Source of the DNA: an uncultured Lachnospiraceae bacterium
GTDB taxonomy: Bacteria; Bacillota; Clostridia; Lachnospirales; Lachnospiraceae
DNA: 64,000 bases
Assembly (NCBI GenBank): GCA_947164605.1
Contig: CAMUXE010000012.1
Span: forward strand, 1 to 64,000
Direction of reading: 5' to 3'
Positions 16,774-26,597 of this stretch are shown piece after piece; the stretch's first letter is position 1; each line of letters opens with the position of its first letter. The notes below the pieces were generated by a model, which saw nothing but the letters and a program-made list of their open reading frames with translations, was not told where the DNA came from and searched no databases. The translations under genes and the position numbers were made by a program.

Positions 16774-17841
16774 ATGAGGCGTGCTCGATATGAAGAGTAT
16801 GAAGATCCTAGAAGATACCAAAGCCGAAGAATAAAAGCAGATAAGGCCTATGAAGAATTGGGAAAGCCAGCTAAAAAGGCAGGACCTAAGAGGGCTGATC
16901 AGAGGAAGATGGCTGTAAAAAAGGCCTCCTCTGGCAAGAGAAGAGCCGATTTTGCTGATTATGAGGATGAGAAGGACTTCAAAAAGAAAAAGAATAAAAT
17001 AAGAAAATGGGATAGAATATTCGCTGAACTGTGTCTTGCTTGCCTTATTGTGTGCGGATTTATGGTCTATAATGACCAGACAGAAGCTATCACCTCTTTG
17101 ATTAACACTGCTAAAAACAAGCTTGGCATAGAGAAAGTGTCAGTTTTTTCGGCTTCAGGAAGCAGTGAAACTAAAAGCAAGTATGTAAAGGTTGCGGGTA
17201 ATTTCACAGATGAGAGAGCTGGGACAGAGTTCAAATTCTCGGATGTGGATACAAGTGTGACGATAGTGGATCATGTCCTTGACGGTAAGGTCATCTGTAT
17301 TGACCCCGGTCATGGTACCGGTGATCCTGGAATTGTTGTTGGAAAGTATTCTGAGAAGGATATAACCTACAAGGTAGCTGGTCTTCTTAAAAAGGAACTG
17401 GAGAGTCATGGGGCTAGTGTGCTTATCACTAGAACTGACAAGCTCAATCCTACTTCTGAGGAGAGGGCACAAAAGGCAAACCAAGCCTCTAGTGATATAT
17501 GTATTTCGCTCAGAATGAACTCGGCCGATGCTACGGTTAAGGTCAGCGGGGCTGAAGCATTTGTCGCAAATGCGGCTGACAAAGAAGCCTCGAGACTTGC
17601 CAATGATCTGCTGACTGGCATCAATACAGACAGCAGCATTAAAAACAGAGGAGTAAAGACTGGAACTATATCTGATCCAAAAAAGGAATATGATATGAAT
17701 TCCAAGACAAATGCTGTATCTTGCGTAGTATTTATGGGCTTTATGAGCGATAAAACTGAACTTGCTCTCTTTACAGATAAGTGTGAGAGCGTGAGCAAGG
17801 GACTTGCAGATGGCGTAATTAATTATTATAAGGGTATTTAG
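16774..17841 (+). CDS. Membrane-anchored amidase_3-like protein, probably catalytically inactive
   Basis: Protein of 355 residues. A very basic cytoplasmic region (about 1-80) precedes one membrane helix (ELCLACLIVCGFMVYN, about residues 87-102) and an extracytoplasmic N-acetylmuramoyl-L-alanine amidase fold (about 170-355). The first zinc ligand His180 (IDPGHGTGDPG) and second, Glu194 (YSEKD), are kept. The third, normally His in S-I-H-A-N, is Arg247 (ISLRMNSAD), and the catalytic Glu before G-F is Phe320 (VVFMGFMSDK). With both lost, peptidoglycan amidase activity is unlikely. It may act as a binding or regulatory protein, as EnvC-like or other inactive amidases do. It lies between ftsZ and lepA, 19 nt before lepA. 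Confidence 0.8.
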   Translation: MRRARYEEYEDPRRYQSRRIKADKAYEELGKPAKKAGPKRADQRKMAVKKASSGKRRADFADYEDEKDFKKKKNKIRKWDRIFAELCLACLIVCGFMVYNDQTEAITSLINTAKNKLGIEKVSVFSASGSSETKSKYVKVAGNFTDERAGTEFKFSDVDTSVTIVDHVLDGKVICIDPGHGTGDPGIVVGKYSEKDITYKVAGLLKKELESHGASVLITRTDKLNPTSEERAQKANQASSDICISLRMNSADATVKVSGAEAFVANAADKEASRLANDLLTGINTDSSIKNRGVKTGTISDPKKEYDMNSKTNAVSCVVFMGFMSDKTELALFTDKCESVSKGLADGVINYYKGI

Positions 17842-17860
17842 AAAATAAAGGAGCAAGACG

Positions 17861-19678
17861 GTGGCTGGTATAAATCAGAAACATATTAGAAATTTTTGCA
17901 TAGTTGCACATATCGACCATGGTAAATCAACTCTTGCAGATAGAATTATTGAAAAGACTGGACTTCTCACATCAAGAGAGATGCAGGAGCAAGTCCTTGA
18001 CAATATGGAGCTTGAGAGAGAAAGAGGAATCACAATCAAATCTCAGGCTGTAAGAACAGTCTATAAGGCAAGTGACGGCGAGGAATATATCTTCAACCTT
18101 ATCGACACACCGGGACATGTAGACTTTAACTATGAGGTTTCAAGAGCTCTTGCGGCTTGTGATGGAGCAATCTTGGTTGTAGATGCCGCTCAGGGCGTTG
18201 AAGCTCAGACTTTGGCAAATGTGTATTTAGCTTTAGACCATGACCTTGAGGTCTTTCCTGTTATCAATAAGATTGATTTGCCAAGTGCAGAACCGGACAG
18301 AGTTAAGGATGAAATCGAGGACATTATAGGTATAGAGGCTCAGGATGCACCTATGATTTCGGCTAAAAATGGCCTTAATATTGAAGATGTTCTTGAGGCT
18401 ATAGTTAAAAAGATTCCTTCGCCTAGCGGAGATCCTGATGGCAAGCTCAGATGCCTTATCTTCGATTCGCTATATGATCCATATAAGGGCGTTATCGTCT
18501 TTATGAGAATTATGGACGGCAGAATCCGCAAGGGTACTAAGGTAAGAATGATGGCTACTGGAGCTGTTGTCGAGGTTGTTGAGGTAGGCTACTTTGGCGC
18601 AGGCCAGTTTATAGCCTGCGACGAGCTCTCTGCAGGTATGGTAGGCTACTTTACAGCTTCCATCAAAAATGTCAGAGATACAAGAGTCGGCGATACAGTT
18701 ACTGATGATGCAAATCCTTGTGACGAGCCACTTCCTGGCTATAAGAAGGTTAATCCTTTTGTGTATTGTGGTATGTATCCGGCAGATGGCTCAAAGTATG
18801 GAGATTTGAGAGACGCCCTTGAAAAACTTCAGCTAAACGATGCTGCTCTTCAGTATGAGCCTGAGACTTCTGTCGCCCTCGGCTTTGGATTTAGATGTGG
18901 CTTCTTGGGTCTTCTTCACCTTGACATAATTCAGGAAAGACTCGAGAGAGAGTATGACCTTGATTTGGTTACTACTGCTCCGGGAGTTATCTACAAGGTA
19001 CATAAGACTAACGGCGAGGTTATTGATATCACTAATCCGTCCAATATGCCGGATCCATCAGAGATTGACTATATGGAGGAGCCGTTTGTATCTGCGGAGA
19101 TTATGACAACTACCGAGTATGTTGGAACCATCATGAAGCTTTGCCAGGAGAGACGTGGAATATATAATGGCATGGAGTATATAGAGGAGACCAGAGCTAT
19201 GCTCAAGTACGATCTTCCTCTCAATGAGATTATCTATGATTTCTTTGATGCCCTTAAGTCTAGATCAAGAGGTTATGCTTCATTTGACTATGAGTTCAAG
19301 GAGTATGTGAGATCAAAACTTGTTAAGCTTGATATATTGATCAACAAGGAAGAGGTTGATGCCCTTTCTTTCATCGTCTTCGAAGGCAGTGCTGCTGAGA
19401 GAGGAAGAAAGATGTGTGAGAAGCTTAAGAATGAGATTCCACGTCAGCAGTTTGAAATTCCAATTCAGGCAGCTATTGGTGGCCGAATTATTTCGAGAGA
19501 GACAGTTAAAGCCCTTCGTAAGGATGTCCTTGCCAAGTGCTATGGCGGTGATATATCAAGAAAGAAGAAGCTGCTTGAAAAGCAGAAAGAGGGAAAGAAG
19601 AGAATGCGCCAGTTTGGTAATGTTGAGATTCCACAGAGTGCATTTATGTCTGTTCTCAAGCTTGACAGTGAAGACTAG
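17861..19678 (+). CDS. lepA: Elongation factor 4 (LepA)
   Basis: Protein of 605 residues, typical length. GTG start with AAAGGAG upstream. G-domain motifs are [14 protein letters not shown], the switch I region with [22 protein letters not shown] and NKIDLP. Later come EF-G-like domains II, III and V and the LepA-specific C-terminal domain (with [20 protein letters not shown] near the end). It is a ribosome-associated translational GTPase. The upstream amidase-like gene may share its transcript; hemW follows after 39 nt. Confidence 0.98.
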   Translation: MAGINQKHIRNFCIVAHIDHGKSTLADRIIEKTGLLTSREMQEQVLDNMELERERGITIKSQAVRTVYKASDGEEYIFNLIDTPGHVDFNYEVSRALAACDGAILVVDAAQGVEAQTLANVYLALDHDLEVFPVINKIDLPSAEPDRVKDEIEDIIGIEAQDAPMISAKNGLNIEDVLEAIVKKIPSPSGDPDGKLRCLIFDSLYDPYKGVIVFMRIMDGRIRKGTKVRMMATGAVVEVVEVGYFGAGQFIACDELSAGMVGYFTASIKNVRDTRVGDTVTDDANPCDEPLPGYKKVNPFVYCGMYPADGSKYGDLRDALEKLQLNDAALQYEPETSVALGFGFRCGFLGLLHLDIIQERLEREYDLDLVTTAPGVIYKVHKTNGEVIDITNPSNMPDPSEIDYMEEPFVSAEIMTTTEYVGTIMKLCQERRGIYNGMEYIEETRAMLKYDLPLNEIIYDFFDALKSRSRGYASFDYEFKEYVRSKLVKLDILINKEEVDALSFIVFEGSAAERGRKMCEKLKNEIPRQQFEIPIQAAIGGRIISRETVKALRKDVLAKCYGGDISRKKKLLEKQKEGKKRMRQFGNVEIPQSAFMSVLKLDSED

Positions 19679-19717
19679 AATTTATGGCTATGAGCCTTTG
19701 GATAAGTAGAGGATTTT

Positions 19718-20833
19718 ATGGAAGATAGAGAGATTTATATCCATATTCCCTTTTGCGTGAAAAAGTGTGATTACTGCGATTTCCTTTCTTTTACATCTGA
19801 TGATGCGACTAAGAGAACTTATGTGGACGCCTTGAAGAGAGAAATCAGAGCAGATTTTGACAGAAGTGTTAAAATCTGCTCTGTTTTTATAGGCGGAGGC
19901 ACACCTTCCATTCTTGATGGGGATATGATTAAAGAGATACTTGACACTGTAAGGGAGGGCTTTGAGCTGACTCCTGACTGTGAGATTACTATTGAGTGTA
20001 ATCCGGGTACTTTGGACCAAAATAAAGCTAAGATATATAAGGCTTGCGGGATAAACAGAATAAGCCTTGGCTTGCAAGCTTGTGACGTCCTGGTCCTGAA
20101 AAGTATAGGGCGAATCCACACATTTGCCGATTTTTTAAAGAGCTATGAGCTTGTGAGAGAACTGGGCTTTGACAATATCAATGTGGATCTTATGTCAGCC
20201 TTGCCGGGACAGGATTTGGATGCTTATCTGGCAGGCTTAAAAAAGGTCATAAGTCTAGAACCAGAGCATATATCAGCTTACAGCCTGATTCTCGAGGATG
20301 GGACCAAGATGGGGGACCATATAGAGAATTATAAAAAGCTTCCTGATGAGGAAGAGGAAAGACAGATGTACCATAAGACTATAGAACTCATGAGGGAGTA
20401 TGGCTATGACCGATATGAGATTTCTAATTACTGCAAACCTGGCTATGAATGCAGGCATAATATTGGTTACTGGACTATGAGAGAGTATTACGGCTTTGGC
20501 TTGGGGGCATCGGGCTTTATAGGAGGCAAGAGAAGCAAAAATACCGACAGCATGGAGGCTTATCTTAAAGGGGAGCTGAAAAAATGGGAGCAAGAGACCG
20601 GGGAAGACCTTATGGAGGAATTTGTATTTTTGGGCCTAAGGATGTGCAAGGGAATAAGTTTAAGTAAATTTAAGGCTTTCTTTGGTCAGGATTGTGATAA
20701 AATATACAAAGATGTGATTGACAAGCATATAGCCGGTGGCTTGCTTGAAAAGAAGGGCGATAGACTGGCTTTGACTGAGAAGGGAATGGACTTGAGCAAT
20801 CTTGTCATGAGCGATTTTATAATTACAGTTTGA
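19718..20833 (+). CDS. hemW: Radical SAM heme chaperone HemW
   Basis: Protein of 371 residues. The radical-SAM cluster motif is C-x3-C-x2-C in IPFCVKKCDYCDFLSF, here without the additional Cys that HemN coproporphyrinogen oxidases carry. GGGTPSIL, ECNPGT and RISLGLQACDVLVLKSIGR are the expected HemW blocks; the R-x-S-x-G-x-Q-S motif is altered to R-I-S-L-G-L-Q-A. It is known to bind heme and is often misnamed as an oxygen-independent coproporphyrinogen oxidase. The lepA-hemW order is widespread in Firmicutes. Confidence 0.9.
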   Translation: MEDREIYIHIPFCVKKCDYCDFLSFTSDDATKRTYVDALKREIRADFDRSVKICSVFIGGGTPSILDGDMIKEILDTVREGFELTPDCEITIECNPGTLDQNKAKIYKACGINRISLGLQACDVLVLKSIGRIHTFADFLKSYELVRELGFDNINVDLMSALPGQDLDAYLAGLKKVISLEPEHISAYSLILEDGTKMGDHIENYKKLPDEEEERQMYHKTIELMREYGYDRYEISNYCKPGYECRHNIGYWTMREYYGFGLGASGFIGGKRSKNTDSMEAYLKGELKKWEQETGEDLMEEFVFLGLRMCKGISLSKFKAFFGQDCDKIYKDVIDKHIAGGLLEKKGDRLALTEKGMDLSNLVMSDFIITV

Positions 20834-20844
20834 AGGGAGCAAAT

Positions 20845-22032
20845 ATGAAGAAAATCTCAGAGAGCATTATTTATGTTGGAGCAGATGACAAAAAGATAGA
20901 CCTTTTTGAGGGCCAGTATCCTGTGCCTAATGGGGTTAGCTATAACTCTTATGTGATTAGAGATGAGAAAATAGCTGTTATGGATACAGTTGATGCAGCT
21001 GCACTTGATCCTTGGTTTGATAATCTTGAGGAGGCACTTGATTCAAAGGCACCTGATTATCTTATTGTGTCACATCTTGAGCCTGATCACTCAGCTGGTA
21101 TTGAGGGCTTTATGAAAAAGTATCCAGAGACCAAACTCGTGGCCAATGCTAAGACATGGTCTATGATTTCACAGTTTATAGACCTCGAAATAGACCAGGC
21201 ACTCAGAGTGACAGTGGCAGAGGGAGATAGCCTTTCTTTGGGAGAGCACGAGCTTAAGTTTATTATGGCACCAATGGTTCACTGGCCTGAGGTTATGCTT
21301 GAGTACGAGACTAAGGAAAAGGTTCTTTTCTCAGCTGATACATTTGGTACTTTTGGAATTCTTGAAGATGCATTGACAGATGCTCAGCTGCTTGCTGCTG
21401 ATTCTTCGTATAACTGGAATGAGGAAGCTAGAAGATACTTTGTAAATATAGTTGGCAAATATGGCAATATGGTTCAGACTCTCTTGAAGAAGGCTGCAGG
21501 ACTTGATATTGCTAAAATTGCTCCTCTTCACGGACCTGTCTTGACTGAGAATTTGGAGAGATATATAGGACTTTATGACAGCATGAGCCAATATAAGGCA
21601 GAAAAAGAGGGAACTCTTGTGGCTTATGTATCCCTTCATGGCAATACAAAGAAGGCTGCCTTGGAACTTTGCGATATGTTAAAAGAGGCAGGCAAAGAGG
21701 CTTATCCTATAGACTTGGCAAGAGTTGATGTATCTTATGCCCTCGCTAAGGCTTTTGAATATAATTCAATGGTTCTTGCTTCAGTTACATGGGATGGAAT
21801 GCTGCCAGCTGCTATGGAAGACTTCCTCTATCACCTCAAGGCAAAAACATTCAGAAACCGCAAGGTTGCTTTGATTGAGAATGGTACATGGGGACCACTT
21901 GCAGCAAAGCTTATGACTGACGAGTTAAGCGCGCTTAAGGATATGGAAATTTATGATAATAAAATAACAATTAAGACTAGAATGAATGCACTTACAAAAG
22001 AACAGTTGAAAGAAGCCTGCAATTGGCTATAA
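20845..22032 (+). CDS. FprA-family flavodiiron protein
   Basis: Protein of 395 residues from the ATG at 20845, which follows AAGGGAGC; an upstream in-frame start at 20830 overlaps the hemW stop and has no ribosome site. The N-terminal metallo-beta-lactamase domain carries the di-iron ligands H-x-E-x-D-H (SHLEPDHSAG), His in MVHWPEV, Asp in SADTFGTFG and His in PLHGPVL. The C-terminal flavodoxin domain starts VAYVSLHGNTKKAA. It reduces oxygen or nitric oxide and protects anaerobes. Its place next to PFOR links it with the reduced-ferredoxin electron pool, by inference. Confidence 0.93.
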   Translation: MKKISESIIYVGADDKKIDLFEGQYPVPNGVSYNSYVIRDEKIAVMDTVDAAALDPWFDNLEEALDSKAPDYLIVSHLEPDHSAGIEGFMKKYPETKLVANAKTWSMISQFIDLEIDQALRVTVAEGDSLSLGEHELKFIMAPMVHWPEVMLEYETKEKVLFSADTFGTFGILEDALTDAQLLAADSSYNWNEEARRYFVNIVGKYGNMVQTLLKKAAGLDIAKIAPLHGPVLTENLERYIGLYDSMSQYKAEKEGTLVAYVSLHGNTKKAALELCDMLKEAGKEAYPIDLARVDVSYALAKAFEYNSMVLASVTWDGMLPAAMEDFLYHLKAKTFRNRKVALIENGTWGPLAAKLMTDELSALKDMEIYDNKITIKTRMNALTKEQLKEACNWL

Positions 22033-22043
22033 TACAGAGATTA

Positions 22044-22089
22044 TTGATATATTTATATCAATATTTTGACTTTACAATTTAGATATAAA
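22044..22089 (+). promoter_or_regulatory. Hairpin and weak promoter between fprA and PFOR
   Basis: TTGATA (22044-22049) and TATCAA (22056-22061) form a small hairpin that could end the fprA transcript. TTGACT at 22066-22071 is a good -35, but TATAAA at 22084-22089 is only 12 nt away and the next candidate is too far, so the PFOR start site is not settled. Confidence 0.3.
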
Positions 22090-22154
22090 AGACTAAAATG
22101 GATACTAATGGGGGCTAATTTGCCCTAAATAATTAAAAGTGAGGTAAAACATTT

Positions 22155-25100
22155 ATGGCAAGGAAAATGAAAACCATGGATGGTAATACTGCTGCTGCAC
22201 ACGTATCTTACGCGTTCACAGAAGTTGCTACTATCTATCCTATCACTCCTTCTTCACCTATGGCTGACTACACAGATCAGTGGGCTACACAGGGAAGAAA
22301 GAACATCTTTGGTGACACAGTAAAGCTTGTAGAGCTTGAGTCTGAGGGAGGCGCTTCAGGTGCATTCCACGGTTCACTCTCAGCTGGTGCTCTTACAACT
22401 ACTTATACAGCTTCTCAGGGTCTTCTTCTTATGATTCCTAACATGTATAAGGTAGCTGGTGAGTTACTTCCAGGTGTTATCGATGTATCTGCCAGAGCTT
22501 TAGCATCTCATGCACTTTCAATTTTCGGTGATCATTCCGATATTTATGCATGTCGTCAGACAGGTTTCGCTATGCTTTGTAGCAACAGCGTACAGGAAGT
22601 TATGGATTTAGGCGCAGTTGCCCATCTTGCAGCAATTGATGGCCGTGTTCCTTTCGTACACTTCTTCGATGGATTCCGTACATCACACGAAATTCAGAAG
22701 GTAGAAGTTTGGGATTATGATGATCTCAAGGATATGTGCAACATGGAGGCTGTAGCTGAGTTCAAGAAGAGAGCTCTTAATCCAGAGCACCCAGTACTTC
22801 ACGGTACTGCTCAGAACCCAGATATCTTCTTCCAGGTACGTGAGGCTTCTAATGGCTATTACGAGGCTGTTCCTGCTATCGTTGAAGAGTATATGGATAA
22901 GGTTAATGCTAAGATTGGTACTAACTATAAGCCATTCAATTACTATGGAGCTGCTGATGCTGAGAAAGTTATCGTTGCTATGGGCTCTGTATGTGAGACA
23001 ATTGAAGAGACAGTTGATTATATCAACGCTAATGGCGGTAAGGTTGGTCTTGTTGAAGTTCACCTCTTCAGACCATTCTCTGCTAAGCACCTTCTTTCAG
23101 TTATCCCTGAGTCAGTTAAGACTCTCAGCGTAATTGACAGAGCAAAGGAGCCAGGTTCAATCGGTGAGCCTCTTTACCTTGATGTTCTCGGTGCTATTAA
23201 GGATTCTAAGTTTGCTAACGTATCTGTACTTAACGGACGTTATGGTCTTGGTTCTAAGAACACAACTCCAGCAGATATCTTTGCTATATTTGACAACGTA
23301 TCAAAGAAGAACTTCACAGTAGGTATCGTTGATGATGTTACAAATCTTTCACTTGATCGTACAAACAATGCTATCACAGCTCCAGCTGGAACTACAGCTT
23401 GTAAGTTCTGGGGTCTCGGTGCTGATGGTACTGTAGGTGCTAACAAGAACTCTATCAAGATTATCGGTGACCACACAGACATGTACGCTCAGGCTTACTT
23501 TGATTATGATTCAAAGAAGTCAGGTGGTGTTACAATCTCTCACCTTCGTTTTGGTAAGACACCTATTAAGTCTACATACCTTATCGACAAGGCTGATTTC
23601 GTAGCTTGTCACTGTCCAGCATACATTAATAAGTATGACATGGTTCAGGATATTAAGGATGGCGGTACATTCCTCCTTAACTGCGAGTGGTCTAAGGACG
23701 AGGTTGCTGATCACCTTCCAGGTCAGGCTAAGAGATATATGGCTGAGCACAATATCAAGTTCTATATCATTGATGGTATCAAGCTTGGTAAGGAAATCGG
23801 TCTTGGAAACAGAATTAACACTGTTCTCCAGTCAGCATTCTTCAAGCTTGCTAATATCATCCCAGAAGAGGATGCTATTAAGTACATGAAGGAGAAGGCT
23901 CTTGCTTCATACGCTAAGAAGGGTGACGATGTAGTACAGATGAACTACCAGGCTATCGATCGTGGTGCTGGTGAAGTTGTAGCTGTAGAAGTTCCAGAAG
24001 AGTGGAAGAACTGCGAGGATCAGGTATTTGGTTCTAAGGCTACAGAAGGTTCAGAGGCTGTTCTTGACTTCGTTAACAACATCCAGAAGCCAATCAATGC
24101 TCAGCAGGGAGATAAGCTTCCAGTTTCTGCATTTAAGAACGTTATCGATGGTACATTCCCACAGGGAACTGCTGCTTACGAGAAGCGTGGCGTTGCTGTT
24201 GATGTTCCATGTTGGAATTCTGAGTCATGTCTTCAGTGTAACCAGTGTGCATATGTATGTCCACACGCTGTAATCAGACCAGTAGTTATGACAGAGGAAG
24301 AGAAGAACCAGGCTCCAGAAGGCATGAAGATTCATGCTATGACAGGTATGCCAGGATACTACTTCTCAATGACAGTTTCAGTTCTTGACTGTACAGGATG
24401 TGGTTCATGTTCAAATGTATGTCCAGGTAACAACAAGGCTGACACACTTAAGATGGCTTCTCTCGAGTCTCAGGCTGATGAGCAGAAGTACTTTGACTTT
24501 GGTTTAACAGTTTCTGATAAGCCAGAAGTACTTGAGAAATTTAAGAAGGGTACAGTTAAGGGTTCACAGTTCGTACAGCCATTGCTTGAGTTCTCAGGCG
24601 CTTGTGCTGGTTGTGGTGAGACACCTTACGCTAAGCTCATTACACAGATTTGTGGTGACAGAATGATCGTTGCTAATGCTACAGGTTGTTCTTCAATTTG
24701 GGCTGGTTCATCTCCTTCAACTCCATATACAACAAACAAGGAAGGTAAGGGCCCAGCTTGGGGTAACTCACTTTTCGAGGATAACGCAGAGTTCGGTTTC
24801 GGTATGAAACTTGCTCAGGATGCTGAGAGAGCTTCTCTTCAGAACAAGCTCGCTGCTATCGCTGAGAGTACAGATGATGCTGAAATTAAGGCTGCTATTG
24901 AAGAGTACAATGCAACATTTGAAGATGCTGAGGCAAATGCTAATGCTACAACAAAGCTTGTTGCTGCTCTTATCTCACTTAACACAGAGGCTGCTCGTGA
25001 AGTACTTGCTCAGAAGGATTTCCTTTCTAAGAAGTCACAGTGGATTCTCGGTGGAGACGGATGGGCTTACGATATCGGTTACGGCGGACTTGATCATGTT

Positions 25101-25679
25101 CTCGCTGCTAACAAGGATGTTAACGTATTCGTATTCGATACAGAGGTTTACTCTAACACAGGTGGACAGGCTTCTAAGTCTACAAACCTTGGTGCTATCG
25201 CACAGTTCGCTGCTGCTGGTAAGGATGTAAAGAAGAAGGATCTTGCTGCTATCGCAATGAGCTACGGTTACATCTACGTTGCACAGATCGCTATGGGCGC
25301 TAACATGGCTCAGTGTGTAAAGGCAATCCAGGAAGCTGAGAGCTACAATGGACCATCACTCATCATCGGTTATGCTCCATGTATCAACCATGGTATCCGT
25401 AAGGGTATGAGCAAGGCTATGGAAGAGGAGAAGCTTGCAGTTGAGACAGGTTACTGGAATCTCTTCAGATTTGACCCAAGACTTGCTGCAGAAGGCAAGA
25501 ACCCATTCCAGCTTGATTCTAAGGCTCCAACTAAGGAGTACTCAGAGTTCATCATGGGTGAGAACCGTTACATCAACTTGAAGAAGCAGAATCCTGAGAG
25601 AGCTGAGAAGCTCTTCAGCCAGGCTGAGGCTAATGCTAAGGCTAAGTACGAGGCACTTGTTAAGAGAGCTGAGAACTAA
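22155..25679 (+). CDS. Pyruvate:ferredoxin (flavodoxin) oxidoreductase
   Basis: Single-chain PFOR of 1174 residues with all domains fused. The N-terminal part (IYPITPSSPMAD) binds pyruvate and thiamine diphosphate; a CoA-region domain follows. Two [4Fe-4S] motifs are at about residues 690-700 (CLQCNQCAYVCPHAVIRP) and 745-755 (CTGCGSCSNVCPG). CAGCGETPYAKL holds the proximal-cluster cysteines, and GGDGWAYDIGYGGLDHVL with DTEVYSNTGGQASKST forms the ThDP/Mg site. It converts pyruvate and CoA to acetyl-CoA, CO2 and reduced ferredoxin, the central step of anaerobic fermentation. Codon use is more uniform than in its neighbours (GCT, GGT, CTT repeated), which suggests strong expression. A strong terminator follows. 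Confidence 0.98.
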   Translation: MARKMKTMDGNTAAAHVSYAFTEVATIYPITPSSPMADYTDQWATQGRKNIFGDTVKLVELESEGGASGAFHGSLSAGALTTTYTASQGLLLMIPNMYKVAGELLPGVIDVSARALASHALSIFGDHSDIYACRQTGFAMLCSNSVQEVMDLGAVAHLAAIDGRVPFVHFFDGFRTSHEIQKVEVWDYDDLKDMCNMEAVAEFKKRALNPEHPVLHGTAQNPDIFFQVREASNGYYEAVPAIVEEYMDKVNAKIGTNYKPFNYYGAADAEKVIVAMGSVCETIEETVDYINANGGKVGLVEVHLFRPFSAKHLLSVIPESVKTLSVIDRAKEPGSIGEPLYLDVLGAIKDSKFANVSVLNGRYGLGSKNTTPADIFAIFDNVSKKNFTVGIVDDVTNLSLDRTNNAITAPAGTTACKFWGLGADGTVGANKNSIKIIGDHTDMYAQAYFDYDSKKSGGVTISHLRFGKTPIKSTYLIDKADFVACHCPAYINKYDMVQDIKDGGTFLLNCEWSKDEVADHLPGQAKRYMAEHNIKFYIIDGIKLGKEIGLGNRINTVLQSAFFKLANIIPEEDAIKYMKEKALASYAKKGDDVVQMNYQAIDRGAGEVVAVEVPEEWKNCEDQVFGSKATEGSEAVLDFVNNIQKPINAQQGDKLPVSAFKNVIDGTFPQGTAAYEKRGVAVDVPCWNSESCLQCNQCAYVCPHAVIRPVVMTEEEKNQAPEGMKIHAMTGMPGYYFSMTVSVLDCTGCGSCSNVCPGNNKADTLKMASLESQADEQKYFDFGLTVSDKPEVLEKFKKGTVKGSQFVQPLLEFSGACAGCGETPYAKLITQICGDRMIVANATGCSSIWAGSSPSTPYTTNKEGKGPAWGNSLFEDNAEFGFGMKLAQDAERASLQNKLAAIAESTDDAEIKAAIEEYNATFEDAEANANATTKLVAALISLNTEAAREVLAQKDFLSKKSQWILGGDGWAYDIGYGGLDHVLAANKDVNVFVFDTEVYSNTGGQASKSTNLGAIAQFAAAGKDVKKKDLAAIAMSYGYIYVAQIAMGANMAQCVKAIQEAESYNGPSLIIGYAPCINHGIRKGMSKAMEEEKLAVETGYWNLFRFDPRLAAEGKNPFQLDSKAPTKEYSEFIMGENRYINLKKQNPERAEKLFSQAEANAKAKYEALVKRAEN

Positions 25680-25708
25680 TTCTTTAGTTGAATATAAGTA
25701 AAAAATTT

Positions 25709-25755
25709 ATCCCCCAAGGGGGCCCTTCAAAGGGCCTTTCTTGGGGGATTTTTTT
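25709..25755 (+). terminator. Strong Rho-independent terminator after PFOR
   Basis: ATCCCCCAA (25709-25717) pairs with TTGGGGGAT (25741-25749), with a second stem of GGCCCTT/AGGGCC inside, then six T. Confidence 0.95.
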
Positions 25756-25762
25756 ATATAAC

Positions 25763-25791
25763 TTGTGAAAATAGGGCTGTTTTGCTATAAT
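25763..25791 (+). promoter_or_regulatory. rsuA promoter, predicted to give a leaderless mRNA
   Basis: TTGTGA (25763-25768), 17 nt, TATAAT (25786-25791). The ATG of rsuA starts six bases after the -10 box, at the expected +1. No Shine-Dalgarno sequence lies between. Confidence 0.65.
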
Positions 25792-25797
25792 GTGTGC

Positions 25798-26502
25798 ATG
25801 AGACTGGATAAGTATCTCTCGGATATGGGAGTAAGTAATAGAAATGAGATAAAAAAGAATATTCGCCATGGAAAAGTTAGTGTGAATGGCCAGACGGTCA
25901 AGGATCCAGGCTTTCACGTTAGCTTAGATGACCAGATAGTTTACTTGGGAGAGACGATTCTTTATGAAGAATACGTCTACTATATGATTAACAAGCCAGC
26001 TGGGGTTGTGTCAGCCAGCATGGATAAAAAGGCTAAAACTGTCGTTGATCTTATTGATGAGAGAAGCAGAAAGGATCTCTTCCCTTTAGGTCGACTCGAC
26101 AAGGATACAGTTGGACTCTTGCTGATTAGCAATGATGGCCTCTTGGCTCATAGACTCCTGGCACCTAAATTCCATGTCGATAAGACATATTTTGCAAGAA
26201 TTGATGGCGTGGTTGAAGATGACATGGTTGCTAAGTTTGCCTCAGGCTTTAAGGTTGATGACAGTCTGGAGGCTCTGCCTTCCAAACTTAAAATCATCTC
26301 TTCCGGGCAGATTTCAGAGGTCGAAATAACAATACACGAAGGTAAGTTTCACCAGATAAAGCGAATGTTTGAAGCATTTGACATGAAGGTCATTTATCTT
26401 AAAAGACTTGAGTTTGGACCTATAAAACTGGATGAGAACTTAGAAGAAGGCCAGTATAGAAGGCTGACTTCGAGTGAACTCGAGAGCTTGAAGAAGATTT
26501 GA
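25798..26502 (+). CDS. 16S rRNA pseudouridine synthase (RsuA family)
   Basis: Protein of 234 residues. The N-terminal S4 domain (MRLDKYLSDMGVSNRNEIKK) is followed by the catalytic domain with MINKPAGVVSA and the active-site loop PLGRLDKDTVGLLLISNDG, whose Asp (in R-L-D) is the nucleophile. The C-terminal block KFHQIKRMFEAFDMKV is also characteristic. RsuA members isomerise U516 of 16S rRNA. An in-frame GTG at 25765 lies inside the -35 box, so the ATG at 25798 is chosen; it has no ribosome binding site but a promoter immediately before it. Confidence 0.9.
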   Translation: MRLDKYLSDMGVSNRNEIKKNIRHGKVSVNGQTVKDPGFHVSLDDQIVYLGETILYEEYVYYMINKPAGVVSASMDKKAKTVVDLIDERSRKDLFPLGRLDKDTVGLLLISNDGLLAHRLLAPKFHVDKTYFARIDGVVEDDMVAKFASGFKVDDSLEALPSKLKIISSGQISEVEITIHEGKFHQIKRMFEAFDMKVIYLKRLEFGPIKLDENLEEGQYRRLTSSELESLKKI

Positions 26503-26528
26503 GTTTAGCTCTAGCTGGCTAAAAAGAA

Positions 26529-26555
26529 TTGATAGATTTTAAGCTCAGTTATAAT
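26529..26555 (+). promoter_or_regulatory. Probable promoter of the GGDEF gene
   Basis: TTGATA (26529-26534) and TATAAT (26550-26555) with a short 15-nt spacer, 43 nt before the start codon. Confidence 0.5.
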
Positions 26556-26597
26556 TGGATATTATTAAGGTGAATTTTAAGATTAGAGAAGTTTGGC

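Noticed and set aside
19718..20833. Oxygen-independent coproporphyrinogen III oxidase (HemN)
   Set aside because: The Cys motif lacks the extra Cys of HemN and the sequence matches HemW; no heme pathway genes nearby.
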